Source of the DNA: Candidatus Kaistia colombiensis
GTDB taxonomy: Bacteria; Pseudomonadota; Alphaproteobacteria; Rhizobiales; Kaistiaceae
DNA: 64,000 nt
Assembly (NCBI GenBank): GCA_029203105.1
Contig: CP119318.1
Coordinates: 3,300,501 to 3,364,500 of the forward strand
Direction: 5' to 3'
Shown: positions 17,123 to 26,393 of the stretch, in pieces
Layout: the number at the start of each line of letters is the position of its first letter
Position numbering within the stretch: position 1 is the stretch's first letter
Translations under genes and position numbers: made by a program
The notes under the pieces: model-generated
Databases searched by the model: none
Seen by the model: only the letters and a program-made list of their open reading frames with translations
What the model was told of the DNA's origin: nothing

Positions 17123-18034
17123 TTATGCCGGCCTGTGATGTGCGTGCCAATGCCAGGCGATGTCGATGCGGCGCGGGATCCAGACCTTCTCCTTGGATGC
17201 GACGTAATCGACGAAGCGAGCCAGCGCCGCGGCCCGGCCCGGACGGCCGACAAGGCGGCAATGCAGGCCGACGCTCATCATCTTCGGCGCGCCCTGCTCG
17301 CCTTCCTCGTAGAGCACGTCGAACGCGTCCTTGAGATAGGTGAAGAACTGGTCGCCCGAGTTGAAACCCTGCGGCGTGGCGAAGCGCATGTCGTTGGTTT
17401 CGAGCGTGTAGGGAATGATCAGATGCGGGCCGTTTGGCCCCTTGACCCAATAGGGCAGGTCGTCGGCATAGCTGTCCGATGTGTAGAGGAAACCGCCCTC
17501 CTCCATCAGGATCTTCAGCGTGTGGTCGGACGGCTTGCCCTGGTAGAAGCCAAGCGGTCGCGAGCCGGCGACTTCGGTGTGCAGGCGGATCGCCTCGTGG
17601 ATGTGGCGGCGCTCCTCCTCCTCGGAGAAGTCCTTGTATTCGAGCCAGCGCAGGCCGTGGCTGGCGAGCTCCCAGTCGGCTTCCTTCATCGCGGCGACGG
17701 CTTCCGGATTGCGCGCCATCGCCTGGGTCACGCCATAGCAGGTGACCGGCACCTGGCGGGCGGTGAACAAGCGCCACAGCCGCCAGAAGCCGGCGCGCGA
17801 TCCATACTCGTAGATCGACTCCATGTTCAGATTGCGCTGGCCGACCCAAGGCTGCGCGCCGACGATTTCCGAAAGCAGCGATTCCGAGGCCTTGTCGCCG
17901 TCGAGGATGCTGCTTTCGCCGCCCTCCTCGTAGTTGACGACGAACTGCACCGCCACGTTCGCGCCGCCCGGCCACTTCGGATCGGGGGTGTTGCGGCCAT
18001 AGCCGATCAGGTCGCGCGGGTAGGAAGTCGTCAT
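17123..18034 (-). CDS. puuE: Allantoinase PuuE (polysaccharide-deacetylase fold)
   Basis: Metal-independent allantoinase of the purine degradation pathway, hydrolysing allantoin to allantoate. The 303-residue protein starts YPRDLIGYGRNTPDPKWPGG, the PuuE signature, and contains NYEEGGE, ASHGLRWLEYKD, and the C-terminal HWHAHH segment. The polysaccharide-deacetylase fold is adapted, as known for this family. No other purine-catabolism gene is adjacent, so its operon partners must lie elsewhere. It lies 61 bases upstream of parC on the same strand. Confidence 0.9.
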   Translation of the reverse strand: MTTSYPRDLIGYGRNTPDPKWPGGANVAVQFVVNYEEGGESSILDGDKASESLLSEIVGAQPWVGQRNLNMESIYEYGSRAGFWRLWRLFTARQVPVTCYGVTQAMARNPEAVAAMKEADWELASHGLRWLEYKDFSEEEERRHIHEAIRLHTEVAGSRPLGFYQGKPSDHTLKILMEEGGFLYTSDSYADDLPYWVKGPNGPHLIIPYTLETNDMRFATPQGFNSGDQFFTYLKDAFDVLYEEGEQGAPKMMSVGLHCRLVGRPGRAAALARFVDYVASKEKVWIPRRIDIAWHWHAHHRPA

Positions 18035-18216
18035 GCTGGTCCCGTCTCTCGCGGAATGGTTATCGTCGCCACGGCGCCAGAGCCCCGGCGTCGCGGCTAG
18101 CCTGCAATTTCAGCGTTAACACGCCCCGCCGATTCACGCGGCATTAACCTACATGGCTCAAAACTTAAACAATTGGTAGCGACCGCCAGCTGCCGCCCGT
18201 CCCCAAGGAGGACAGA

Positions 18217-18408
18217 ATGCAGTCCGCGCACCCGCAGTTCCAGGCAACCAGCCTTCCGGCCGATGATCCCCGCTTCATGGCGGCGCTGGATCTGCAGATC
18301 GCCCAGATGCGGCGCGTTCTCGAATTGATGTCGCCGAGCACCGTCGACGCCGCCTTCACGCGTGTGCCGTTCGACGAGCGCATGCAGGCCATCGCCAGCC
18401 ACGGCTGA
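18217..18408 (+). CDS. Small conserved-looking protein of unknown function
   Basis: 63 residues with one likely amphipathic helix (about 22-42, MAALDLQIAQMRRVLELMS) and no signal or membrane segment. A strong CCAAGGAGGACAGA ribosome site sits just before the ATG, which makes translation credible. It lies alone between puuE (divergent) and the pssA terminator hairpin, and its stop is only 11 bases from that hairpin. I do not recognise the family. Confidence 0.65.
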   Translation: MQSAHPQFQATSLPADDPRFMAALDLQIAQMRRVLELMSPSTVDAAFTRVPFDERMQAIASHG

Positions 18409-18412
18409 GGCC

Positions 18413-18449
18413 GAAAAAAGGCCCGATCCGCTGACGCGACGATCGGGCC
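18413..18449 (-). terminator. Terminator of the psd-pssA operon
   Basis: GGCCCGATC (18420-18428) pairs with GATCGGGCC (18441-18449). On the minus strand it is followed by TTTTTTCGG. It is about 58 bases beyond the pssA stop. On the plus strand no T-run follows, although the hairpin could still protect the 3' end of the small gene ending at 18408. Confidence 0.8.
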
Positions 18450-18506
18450 CCAAATCCAGATATACAGTCATTGGCCCGAAGCGTCTGCGACCCTTCGGGC
18501 CAATTG

Positions 18507-19340
18507 CTATTGGCTATCGGTTCCGGTGACGGCTGACGCGCGATCCTCGCGTTCGTGTTTGCGCCACGCCCGCCAGCCGATCGGCAAGACGGCCAGATAG
18601 ACGAGCGCGCCCGCTGCCAGGACATGCCAAGGGTAACTCAGCAGCGACGCCGCCAGCACCACCACCAGCACGAACAGCGGCAATACCACCTCGCGCGAGA
18701 CGCGGGCCCCGAACTTCTTGCCCGACCATGTCGGCAGGCTGCTCACCATCAGCAGACCCACGGCGATCGTGTAGACCAGCACCACAGGCGCGGTGAAACG
18801 GCCGTGCGGCAGCTCCAGATATTCGAGATAGACCGGTAGCAGGACAATCAGCGCGCCGGCCGGCGCTGGCACGCCGACGAAGAAATTGGCCTGCCACTCC
18901 GGCTTGTTCGGATTGTCGATCGAGACATTGAAGCGCGCCAGACGCAGCGCGGCGCAGATGGCGAAGACGAGCGCGGCGATCCAGCCGAGCGAGCGAACCT
19001 CGTCCAGGGCCCAGACATAGAGCAGGATGGCCGGCGCGACGCCGAAATTGACGAAATCGGTCAGGGAATCGAGCTCGGCGCCAAAGCGCGACGTCGAGCG
19101 AAGCAGCCGCGCGACCCGACCGTCGATGCCATCGAGCACCGCCGCGACGACGATCATGGCGATCGCCTCGCCGTAACGGGCCTCGATCGCCATGCGGATC
19201 GCCGTCAGTCCGGCACAGAGCGCCAGAAGCGTCACCAGATTGGGGAGGATCATCCGGATCGGAATCTGACGGACCTGGCGCAGCCGTGGCCGATGGCCTT
19301 CCTCATCATCAGGATCGAATGGCGGGAAGATGGTTTCCAT
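18507..19340 (-). CDS. pssA: CDP-diacylglycerol-serine O-phosphatidyltransferase
   Basis: Makes phosphatidylserine from CDP-diacylglycerol and serine in the inner membrane. The 277-residue protein has the CDP-alcohol phosphotransferase motif DGIDGRVARLLRSTSRFGAE followed by DSLTD (about residues 68-93), with about seven membrane helices. The ATG at 19340 (METIFPPFDPDD) is one base after the psd stop, so the two are translationally linked; together they form phosphatidylethanolamine. Confidence 0.94.
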   Translation of the reverse strand: METIFPPFDPDDEEGHRPRLRQVRQIPIRMILPNLVTLLALCAGLTAIRMAIEARYGEAIAMIVVAAVLDGIDGRVARLLRSTSRFGAELDSLTDFVNFGVAPAILLYVWALDEVRSLGWIAALVFAICAALRLARFNVSIDNPNKPEWQANFFVGVPAPAGALIVLLPVYLEYLELPHGRFTAPVVLVYTIAVGLLMVSSLPTWSGKKFGARVSREVVLPLFVLVVVLAASLLSYPWHVLAAGALVYLAVLPIGWRAWRKHEREDRASAVTGTDSQ

Positions 19341-19341
19341 C

Positions 19342-20043
19342 TCAGTCGATCCGGACGCCGCTGAGCGAACCACCCGTTCCGAAACGCGCCAGCACGGTCT
19401 CGCCGGCAATCGCCGTCTGGCCTTGCGCCACCAGCGGCGTGGCGCCTTCGGGCAGATAGACGTCGAGGCGAGAGCCGAAGCGGATCAGGCCGAAGCGCTC
19501 GCCGGCCGCGAGCTGATGGCCCTCGCGCGTGAAGCAGACGATGCGGCGGGCGACCAGCCCGGCGATCTGGACAACGCCGAGCTGGCCATGCGCGCTGCTG
19601 ATGACCAGGCCGTTGCGCTCATTGTCCTCGCTCGCCTTGTCTAGTTCGGCATTCAGAAACTTGCCGGGCGTGTAGGCGATGCGCTGGACGCTGCCGGCGA
19701 CCGGAGCCCGGTTCACATGGCAGTTGAAGACGTTCATGAAGACGGAAATGCGCACGCGCGGCGCGGTGCCCAGTTCCAGCTCCGGCGGCGGCACGACCGG
19801 ACCGACCGCCGACACACGGCCATCGGCGGGACTGATGACCAGGTCCGGGTCGAGCGGCGTCACGCGCGGCGGATCGCGGAAGAAATACACGCACCACGCC
19901 GTCAGGATCAGCCCGAGCCAGAACAGCGGCCCCCAGAGCCAGCCGAGGAACAGCGTGACAAAGGCGAGGATCGCGATGAAGGGATACCCTTCGCGATGAA
20001 TCGGCACGAAGTTCGCCCGGATCGATTTCAGCACAGAATCCAT
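19342..20043 (-). CDS. psd: Phosphatidylserine decarboxylase, short form
   Basis: Decarboxylates phosphatidylserine to phosphatidylethanolamine. The 233-residue form is the short type common in alphaproteobacteria. Two membrane segments lie near residues 20-55; motifs include ISPADGRVSAVG, FMNVFNCHVNRAPVAG, and FGSRLDVYLP, where the self-cleaving Gly-Ser yields the pyruvoyl group. The ATG at 20043 gives MDSVLKSIRANFVPIH, the usual N-terminus. First gene of the psd-pssA pair. Confidence 0.94.
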   Translation of the reverse strand: MDSVLKSIRANFVPIHREGYPFIAILAFVTLFLGWLWGPLFWLGLILTAWCVYFFRDPPRVTPLDPDLVISPADGRVSAVGPVVPPPELELGTAPRVRISVFMNVFNCHVNRAPVAGSVQRIAYTPGKFLNAELDKASEDNERNGLVISSAHGQLGVVQIAGLVARRIVCFTREGHQLAAGERFGLIRFGSRLDVYLPEGATPLVAQGQTAIAGETVLARFGTGGSLSGVRID

Positions 20044-20146
20044 GCTTTGCCCTGTCTCCTGAATAAGCTGCGTCCGGTAAATCACGGAAAAGCCGGCGAG
20101 TGAAGCCGCCCTAGCCCCGTTTCCCGCCGTCGCGGGCAACCACATT

Positions 20147-20270
20147 CACCTCTCCCTGAGGGAGAGGTCGACGCACGAAGTGCGGCGGGTGAGGGTTTAC
20201 GGCCTCACCGGATAGTTCCCTAAACCCTCACCCGGAGCTTCGCTCCGACCTCTCCCTCAGGGAGAGGTGA
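20147..20270. repeat. REP/BIME-type inverted repeat element, copy B
   Basis: 124 bases, nearly identical to the element at 14660-14783: the same terminal hairpins (ACCTCTCCCT-GA-GGGAGAGGT) and the same inner arms GGTGAGGGTTTA and TAAACCCTCACC. Two visible differences lie in the small loop near GACGCACGAAGTGCGGCG versus GACGCCCGAAGGGCGGCG, where a matched pair of changes keeps the stem. It lies downstream of the Atm1-type transporter gene and upstream of psd. Confidence 0.9.
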
Positions 20271-20300
20271 GGAGGGCCGACGCCCCTCAATGAAGCCGGA

Positions 20301-22238
20301 CTAGCCCACTGTTTCCAGTCCGGCCTTCGGTCCGCGCACCACGACGCCCAGCGTATCGGTCTCCTGGACCTGGCGCAGGCGCTCGGCCGCCTCGTCCGCT
20401 TCGCGCTGGCGATTCCACATGGAGGCGTAGAGTCCGCCCATCTGCATCAGCTCATTGTGGCGGCCGCGTTCGATGATCCGGCCGGCCTCCAGCACGATGA
20501 TCTCGTCGGCCGTGACAACTGTGGACAGACGGTGCGCGATCACCAGCGTGGTGCGACCGGACGACACCCGGTCGAGCGCGCCCTGGATTTCGCGCTCGGT
20601 GTGGGTATCCAGCGCCGAGGTCGCCTCATCGAGGACCAGGATCGGCGGCGCCTTCAGAATCGTGCGAGCGATCGCCACGCGCTGCTTCTCGCCGCCGGAG
20701 AGCTTGAGCCCGCGCTCGCCGACTTCCGAATCGAACCCATCCGGCAGCGACTCGATGAAGCCAGCGATCTGCGCCATCCGCGCCGCCTCGCGCACCTCGT
20801 CCGGCGTCGCGCTCGGGCGGCCATAGCCGATATTATAGGCGATGGTGTCGTTGAACAGCACGGTGTCCTGCGGAACCATGCCGATGGCGGCGCGGACGCT
20901 CGCCTGCTGAACGTCGCGAATGTCGACGCCGTCGATGGTGATGCGGCCGGCGGTGACGTCGTAGAAGCGGAACATCAGTCGCGAGATGGTCGACTTGCCG
21001 GCGCCGGACGGGCCGACGATCGCAACCGTCTTGCCGGCCGGAACCTCGAAGTCGACGCCCTTCAGGATCTCGCGCGCCGGATCATAGTGGAACGAGACAT
21101 TGTCGAAGCGGACCGTCCCCGCTTTCACCGCCAGCGCCGGGGCGCCCGACTTGTCCTGCACCTCTTCCGGCATGTCGAGCAGCCGGAACATCGCCTCGAC
21201 GTCGGCGAGGCCCTGCTTCAGCTCGCGGTAGACCGTGCCGATGAAGTTCAGCGGGAAGGAGAGCTGGACCAGCAGCGCATTGATCATGACGAAGTCGCCG
21301 ATGGTCTGCTCGCCCCGCATGATCGCCGCGCCGGAAAGCGCCATGCAGATCGTCATGCCGGTGGTGAAGATCACGGTCTGGCCGAAGTTGAGCCAGGCGA
21401 GCGACGTCCAGGTCTTGATCGAAGCTGCCTCGTAGCGCTCGAGCGACTTGTCGTAGCGATCCGCTTCCATCGTCTCATTGCCGAAATACTTCACCGTCTC
21501 GTAGTTGAGCAGCGAGTCGACAGCCTTGGCATTGGCGTCGGTATCCGACGCGTTCATCTCGCGGCGGATGGCAATGCGCCAGTTGGAGGCAACGATGGTG
21601 AACCAGACATAGGCGACGATCGTCACGGCGATGACCGCGACATAGGTCAGGTTGAACTGCCAGGCGATGACGACGGCCGCCAGCAGGAATTCGAGCAAGG
21701 TCGGGAAGGTGTTCAGGATGATGTGGTCGACGATCGAGTCGATGCCCTTCATCCCGTGGTCCATCGTCCGCGACAGGCCGCCGGTGCGCCGCTGCAGGTG
21801 GAAGCGCAGCGACAGCCGGTGCATGTGGACGAAGGCGCGGCGGCCGAGCTTGCGGATCGCATTCTCGCTGACGCGGGCGAACAGCGCATCGCGCATCTGG
21901 TTGAAGCCGTTCAGCAGGATTCGGCCGACGCCATAGGCGATCACCAGCATGATCGGCACGGTGATGATCAACGCCAGGCCAGACTTGTCACCAGCCGCGT
22001 TGGCAGGCGAAACGAGCGCATCGGTCGCCCATTTGTAGAGAAACGGAATACAGACCGTCAGCACCTTGGCGAGCACCAGGATGACGAGCGCGCCGGCGAC
22101 CCTGAGTTTCAGGTCGGCGCGATCCTTCGGCCAGATATAGGGCCAGAGGCTGGCAATGGTGGAGAACGCGGTGGCGTCCTTCTCTTCGTCCGGCACACCC
22201 TTCGCGGGCTGCGGCTTGGCGCTGTTGTTCGCGCTCAT
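20301..22238 (-). CDS. Atm1-type ABC exporter (half-transporter)
   Basis: 645-residue half-transporter: an N-terminal extension, six membrane helices (about residues 45-330), and a nucleotide-binding domain with Walker A GPSGAGKST, signature LSGGEKQRVAIART, Walker B ILVLDEATSALD, and the H-loop IAHRLSTV. YETVKYFGNE and the region around it match the Atm1/HMT family that exports glutathione-linked sulfur or metal species. Known bacterial Atm1 proteins protect against heavy metals; the substrate here is inferred. GGAGAG precedes the ATG. A REP element follows its stop. Confidence 0.92.
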   Translation of the reverse strand: MSANNSAKPQPAKGVPDEEKDATAFSTIASLWPYIWPKDRADLKLRVAGALVILVLAKVLTVCIPFLYKWATDALVSPANAAGDKSGLALIITVPIMLVIAYGVGRILLNGFNQMRDALFARVSENAIRKLGRRAFVHMHRLSLRFHLQRRTGGLSRTMDHGMKGIDSIVDHIILNTFPTLLEFLLAAVVIAWQFNLTYVAVIAVTIVAYVWFTIVASNWRIAIRREMNASDTDANAKAVDSLLNYETVKYFGNETMEADRYDKSLERYEAASIKTWTSLAWLNFGQTVIFTTGMTICMALSGAAIMRGEQTIGDFVMINALLVQLSFPLNFIGTVYRELKQGLADVEAMFRLLDMPEEVQDKSGAPALAVKAGTVRFDNVSFHYDPAREILKGVDFEVPAGKTVAIVGPSGAGKSTISRLMFRFYDVTAGRITIDGVDIRDVQQASVRAAIGMVPQDTVLFNDTIAYNIGYGRPSATPDEVREAARMAQIAGFIESLPDGFDSEVGERGLKLSGGEKQRVAIARTILKAPPILVLDEATSALDTHTEREIQGALDRVSSGRTTLVIAHRLSTVVTADEIIVLEAGRIIERGRHNELMQMGGLYASMWNRQREADEAAERLRQVQETDTLGVVVRGPKAGLETVG

Positions 22239-22286
22239 TCGCGTCTCTCCAGATTATCGCAGACTGCCGCCGCGCCCGCGCAACGG

Positions 22287-22319
22287 AAAAACCGCGCCTC
22301 GGGGCGTGCCCGGGCGCGG
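22287..22319 (-). terminator. Terminator after the LysM protein gene
   Basis: On the minus strand CCGCGCC pairs with GGCGCGG over a 14-base loop and is followed by TTTTTCC. It lies about 50 bases after the LysM gene's stop and about 50 bases before the start of the Atm1-type exporter gene, so it separates the two transcripts. Confidence 0.65.
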
Positions 22320-22370
22320 CGGAAACGGCAAGCGCGCGACCGCGCGCTTCGCTCACATGGTGTTCGCGGC

Positions 22371-23891
22371 TCAGTTCGTCCAGTTCGCGTCGCCGGTCGG
22401 CAACACGAAGGTCTGGCCAGGGTAGATCAGATTGGGATTGCGGATCTGATCATTGTTCGCCTCGTAGATCGTCGAGAAGCGGATGCCGCGACCGTACAGC
22501 CGGCGCGAAATGCTCCAGAGATTGTCGCCACGGCGGATGATGACGTTCTGCGGCGCCGGCACATTGCCGTCGGCACTTGCCCCCCCGGCGCCACCGCCGC
22601 CGGCCACGACGGGAGCCAGCGCTGCCACATCGGCCGTGCGCTCGAACGGCACCTCGGCGCGGGCGACCACCTTGCCGGTGCCTGCCTCGACCTGATCGGC
22701 GCGAACCACGCGGCGGCCGGGCTCGATCGCATTGGGCGTCTCGAGCAGCCAGCGGCCGCCCTCGCCCGGCTTGGCCTCGCCGACCGGCTTGTCGTCGACA
22801 TAGACACGCACCGGCGCGCTGGTCTTGGCCGAACCGGCGACAAACGTCTTGCCGTCCTCGGCCTCGACCGCGTCGACCGTCACCCTCGGCCCGGCGGCAG
22901 TCGCCGCGGCGTCGGCGGTCTTCGTGTCGGTCGCCGAAGCCGGCTTTTCGGCCGTCGTCGCTTCGGCCGGAGCCGGAGCCGCGGCGGTCGCATCGGGCTT
23001 CGCAACCTTGTCGGACGCGGCAAGCGTATCGACATTGGCCGGCGCATCGGCCTTGGGCGCCGCCGCATCGGACTTCGCCGCCGCGTCGGCGTCGGCCGAG
23101 GCTGCGGGCTTAGCGGCCGCATCCGGCGTACCGGAGGTCGCAGCGGCGCCATCCGGCGCTGCGGGCGTGGCGGCTGCGGTGGCGGCAGCTGAAGCCGCCG
23201 GCGCAGCTGGCTCCGGCGTCGCGACCGCGAGCTTGGTCTCGGCCGTCGCGTCGGGCTTCTGCAGGATCTTGCTGGCGGCGTCCGGCGTATTCAGAACGAC
23301 GAGCGCCTCGCCCTTGCCGGGTTCCTGCACCTGCACGGCAACGCTCTGCTCGGATAGAGTCTCGGTCTTCTTGTCGGCCGATGTCGTGCGGATCGAGAGA
23401 TCATGCGTACCCGCGGCAAGCGGCTTCTCGACGGCCATCGCCCATTCGCCGCGCTCGTTGGCTTCGGCGGTGGCGATCGGCGCGGCGCCGTCCAGCAGCT
23501 CGACCTTGGCGCTCGGCGCCGCCAGGCCGGCAACGACGGTTTCGCCGGTCGGCTCGACACGAACGATATCGAAACTCGGCGCGGCGCTCGCGGCAGGCGC
23601 CACGGCCTCCTTGCCCGCATCGGACTTTTCGGCCGAAGCTGAGCCGACGGCGGCACTCGCAGGTGCTTCGGCAGCCTTCGGTGCGACGGCGGCGCCGGCC
23701 GTCTCGGCCGGCTTGCCATCCGCCGGCTTCGCGCCGGCATCAGCTGCCGGGACGGCATCCGACGAAGTCGCCGGTATGGAAGTCGGCTTCACGACAAGGC
23801 CGTAGTAGCCCCCGACCAGGATAGCGGCGATCGCCACGACGCCGGCGACGCGGCCGGAGGTCTTCGGTCCGGGAGGTGTATTTTCAGCCAT
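22371..23891 (-). CDS. Envelope protein with Ig-like domains and C-terminal LysM
   Basis: 506 residues. One membrane anchor lies near residues 13-33, so most of the protein is probably periplasmic. Two Ig-like beta domains can be seen (about 105-195, VRVEPTGETVVAGLAAPSAK; and about 335-420). Between them is a long stretch rich in Ala, Pro, Asp and Lys (about 205-330), probably disordered. A LysM domain closes the protein (about 450-500, IIRRGDNLWSISRRLYG ... NPNLIYPGQTFVLP). It probably binds peptidoglycan; no enzyme domain is visible. This layout is common in Hyphomicrobiales. Confidence 0.88.
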   Translation of the reverse strand: MAENTPPGPKTSGRVAGVVAIAAILVGGYYGLVVKPTSIPATSSDAVPAADAGAKPADGKPAETAGAAVAPKAAEAPASAAVGSASAEKSDAGKEAVAPAASAAPSFDIVRVEPTGETVVAGLAAPSAKVELLDGAAPIATAEANERGEWAMAVEKPLAAGTHDLSIRTTSADKKTETLSEQSVAVQVQEPGKGEALVVLNTPDAASKILQKPDATAETKLAVATPEPAAPAASAAATAAATPAAPDGAAATSGTPDAAAKPAASADADAAAKSDAAAPKADAPANVDTLAASDKVAKPDATAAAPAPAEATTAEKPASATDTKTADAAATAAGPRVTVDAVEAEDGKTFVAGSAKTSAPVRVYVDDKPVGEAKPGEGGRWLLETPNAIEPGRRVVRADQVEAGTGKVVARAEVPFERTADVAALAPVVAGGGGAGGASADGNVPAPQNVIIRRGDNLWSISRRLYGRGIRFSTIYEANNDQIRNPNLIYPGQTFVLPTGDANWTN

Positions 23892-24122
23892 CGATGCTCA
23901 AACCTGTCGCTCAAAACGGAACGGTTCTCGAGTTCCGCGCCCGGCGGGCTCTACTTCCCCTGCCGGATTCCGCCGATTCCCTGGCTGTTTTCCCGGCATC
24001 TCACGGCTCTGTTATACCTGCTTTCCGCAGCGCGACAAGGCAGCGAAACCGCAGTTTCCGAGGCTCTGTGGCGCATTTGCCGCCCGCTTGACGGTCGCCG
24101 TCGCGGATGCGAGGAAAGCCCC

Positions 24123-24728
24123 ATGACACAGCTCTCCTCGATTTGCGTCTACTGCGGTTCGTCCGCCGGCGACGATCCGATCTATGCCGAATTCGCCGCA
24201 CGTCTCGGCAAGATCATGGGCAAGGCCGGCGTCGGCCTCGTCTATGGCGGCGGCGCCATCGGCCTGATGGGCATCACCGCCCGTTCGGTCATGACCGCAG
24301 GCGGCCATGTGACGGGCATCATCCCGCAATTCCTTAGGGAACGCGAAGTGATGCTGGAGACGGCGCATGAACTCGTCGTCACCGAGGACATGCACGAACG
24401 CAAACGCATCATGTTCGAGCGTTCGGACGCCTTCGTCGCCCTGCCCGGCGGCATCGGCACGCTCGAGGAATTGGTCGAGATGATGACTTGGGCCCAGCTC
24501 GGCCGGCACCGCAAGCCGGTGCTGATCGCCAACATCAACGGGTTCTGGGACCCGCTGATCGCCCTGCTGCGCCACATGGCCGGGGCCGGCTTCATCCGGC
24601 GCGGCTTCGAGGTCAACTACATCGTCGTCGACAGCGTCGACCAGGTGCTGCCGAAGCTGCGCGAAGCGATCGAGCGGGCGATCGAGCCGGCGCCGGCCGT
24701 GGAGCCGATGCCGATTGCCGACCTCTGA
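24123..24728 (+). CDS. LOG-family protein (cytokinin riboside phosphoribohydrolase type)
   Basis: 201 residues with the LOG/lysine-decarboxylase-like Rossmann fold. The diagnostic PGGIGTLEE motif is present (about residues 101-109), preceded by MHERKRIMFERSDA; the N-terminus has VYCGSS and VYGGGAIGLMG. Characterised members cleave cytokinin or other nucleoside 5'-monophosphates to release the base; in bacteria the role is usually nucleotide turnover. GAGGAAAG precedes the ATG. It faces cimA tail to tail with 60 bases between and no clear terminator. Confidence 0.9.
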   Translation: MTQLSSICVYCGSSAGDDPIYAEFAARLGKIMGKAGVGLVYGGGAIGLMGITARSVMTAGGHVTGIIPQFLREREVMLETAHELVVTEDMHERKRIMFERSDAFVALPGGIGTLEELVEMMTWAQLGRHRKPVLIANINGFWDPLIALLRHMAGAGFIRRGFEVNYIVVDSVDQVLPKLREAIERAIEPAPAVEPMPIADL

Positions 24729-24788
24729 GAATGCGGAAGGCGACAGATGCCGCCTCCCCGGTTCGCCAACGCCGGATGACCCGCGCGG

Positions 24789-26393
24789 TCAGGCGTGCGC
24801 CGGCCGGGCGCCGGATTTGATCAACTTGTAGATGATCGAATCGAGTAGCGCCTCGAACGAGGCGTCGACGACGTTCTCCGACACGCCGATCGTCATCCAG
24901 CTGTCGCCGGTGCCGTCGCGCGTCTCGATCAACACGCGCGTCACCGCCTCGGTGCCGCCGTTCAGGATGCGGACCTTGTAGTCGATCAGCTCGAGGTCGG
25001 AGATCACTTCCTGATAGACGCCGAGATCCTTGCGCAGCGCCCGGTCCAGCGCGTTGACCGGGCCGTTGCCTTCCTCGACCGTCAGCAGCCGCTCGCCGCC
25101 GACGATCAGCTTGACCACGGCCTCCGAGACCGAGATCTGCTTGCCGATCGCGTTGAAGCGGCGCTCGACCGTGACGTGGAAGCTCTCGACGGTGAAATAG
25201 TCGGGAACGCTGCCCAGCGTGCGCCGCGCCAGCAGCTCGAACGATGCGTCGGCGCCCTCGTAGGAATAGCCGACCGCCTCGCGCTCCTTCACCTCGGCGA
25301 GCAACGTGTCGAGACGACGGTCGCCCTTGTCGACGGAGATGCCGAGTCGCGCCAGTTCCGCCAGCAGGTTCGACCGTCCGGCCTGGTCGGAGACCAGTAC
25401 GCGGCGATGGTTGCCGACCGATTCCGGCTTCACGTGCTCGTAGGTGCTCGGATCCTTGACGATGGCCGAGGCATGGATGCCCGCCTTGGTGGCAAAGGCC
25501 GAAGCGCCGACATAGGGGGCCTGCCGGTTGGGCGCGCGATTGACGATCTCGTCGAAGCGATGCGACAGCGCCGTCAATCCGCGCAGCGCCGCCTCCGTCA
25601 CGCCGATCTCGAACCGGCCGGCATAGAACGGCTTCAGCATCAGGGTCGGGATGATCGAGGTCAGATTGGCGTTGCCGCAACGCTCGCCGATGCCGTTCAG
25701 CGTGCCCTGGATCTGGCGCGCACCGCCACGGACGGCTGCCAGCGAATTGGCGACGGCCTGCTCGGTGTCGTTATGCGCGTGGATGCCGAGATGATCGCCG
25801 GGGATCGTCTTCGCCACCTCGCGGACGATGGCCTCGACCTCTTCCGGCAGGGTCCCGCCATTGGTCTCGCAGAGAACGATCCAGCGCGCTCCCGCGTCAT
25901 AAGCCGTCCTGGCACAGGCCAGCGCATAGGCCGGATTGGCCTTGTAGCCGTCGAAGAAGTGTTCGCAATCGACGAGCGCTTCCTTGCCGCTCGCGACCGC
26001 CGCCTCGACCGACTGGCGAATGCCTTCGAGGTTTTCTTCCAGCGTGGCGCCGAGCGCGACCTTGACCTGGTAGTCCCAGCTCTTGGCGACGAAGCAGATC
26101 GCGTCCGAGGCCGAGGCGAGCAGCGTGTTGACGCCGGGATCGTTGGAGAGGCTGACGCCGGCCCGCTTGGTCATGCCGAAGGCGGTGAACTTCGCGCGGC
26201 TCGTCCGCTTCTCGGCGAAAAAGCGGGTGTCCGTCGGGTTTGCGCCGGGATAGCCGCCCTCGACATAGTCGACGCCGAGCGCGTCGAGCAGGTCGGCGAT
26301 CAGGATTTTGTCCTCGACCGAGAAGTCGACGCCGTTCGTCTGCGCGCCGTCGCGCAGCGTCGTATCAAACAGATAGAGACGTTCTCTCGTCAT
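24789..26393 (-). CDS. cimA: Citramalate synthase
   Basis: Condenses pyruvate and acetyl-CoA to (R)-citramalate, giving isoleucine without threonine. The 534-residue protein starts LYLFDTTLRDGAQTNGVDFS, has the HMGL-like TIM barrel with GIHAHNDTEQAVANSLAA and NGIGERCGNAN, and a C-terminal LeuA-type regulatory domain (about residues 400-525). The length and DGAQTNGVDFS favour CimA over isopropylmalate synthase. The ATG at 26393 overlaps the stop of the upstream 70-residue gene (ATGA), so a longer N-terminus is unlikely. Confidence 0.92.
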   Translation of the reverse strand: MTRERLYLFDTTLRDGAQTNGVDFSVEDKILIADLLDALGVDYVEGGYPGANPTDTRFFAEKRTSRAKFTAFGMTKRAGVSLSNDPGVNTLLASASDAICFVAKSWDYQVKVALGATLEENLEGIRQSVEAAVASGKEALVDCEHFFDGYKANPAYALACARTAYDAGARWIVLCETNGGTLPEEVEAIVREVAKTIPGDHLGIHAHNDTEQAVANSLAAVRGGARQIQGTLNGIGERCGNANLTSIIPTLMLKPFYAGRFEIGVTEAALRGLTALSHRFDEIVNRAPNRQAPYVGASAFATKAGIHASAIVKDPSTYEHVKPESVGNHRRVLVSDQAGRSNLLAELARLGISVDKGDRRLDTLLAEVKEREAVGYSYEGADASFELLARRTLGSVPDYFTVESFHVTVERRFNAIGKQISVSEAVVKLIVGGERLLTVEEGNGPVNALDRALRKDLGVYQEVISDLELIDYKVRILNGGTEAVTRVLIETRDGTGDSWMTIGVSENVVDASFEALLDSIIYKLIKSGARPAHA

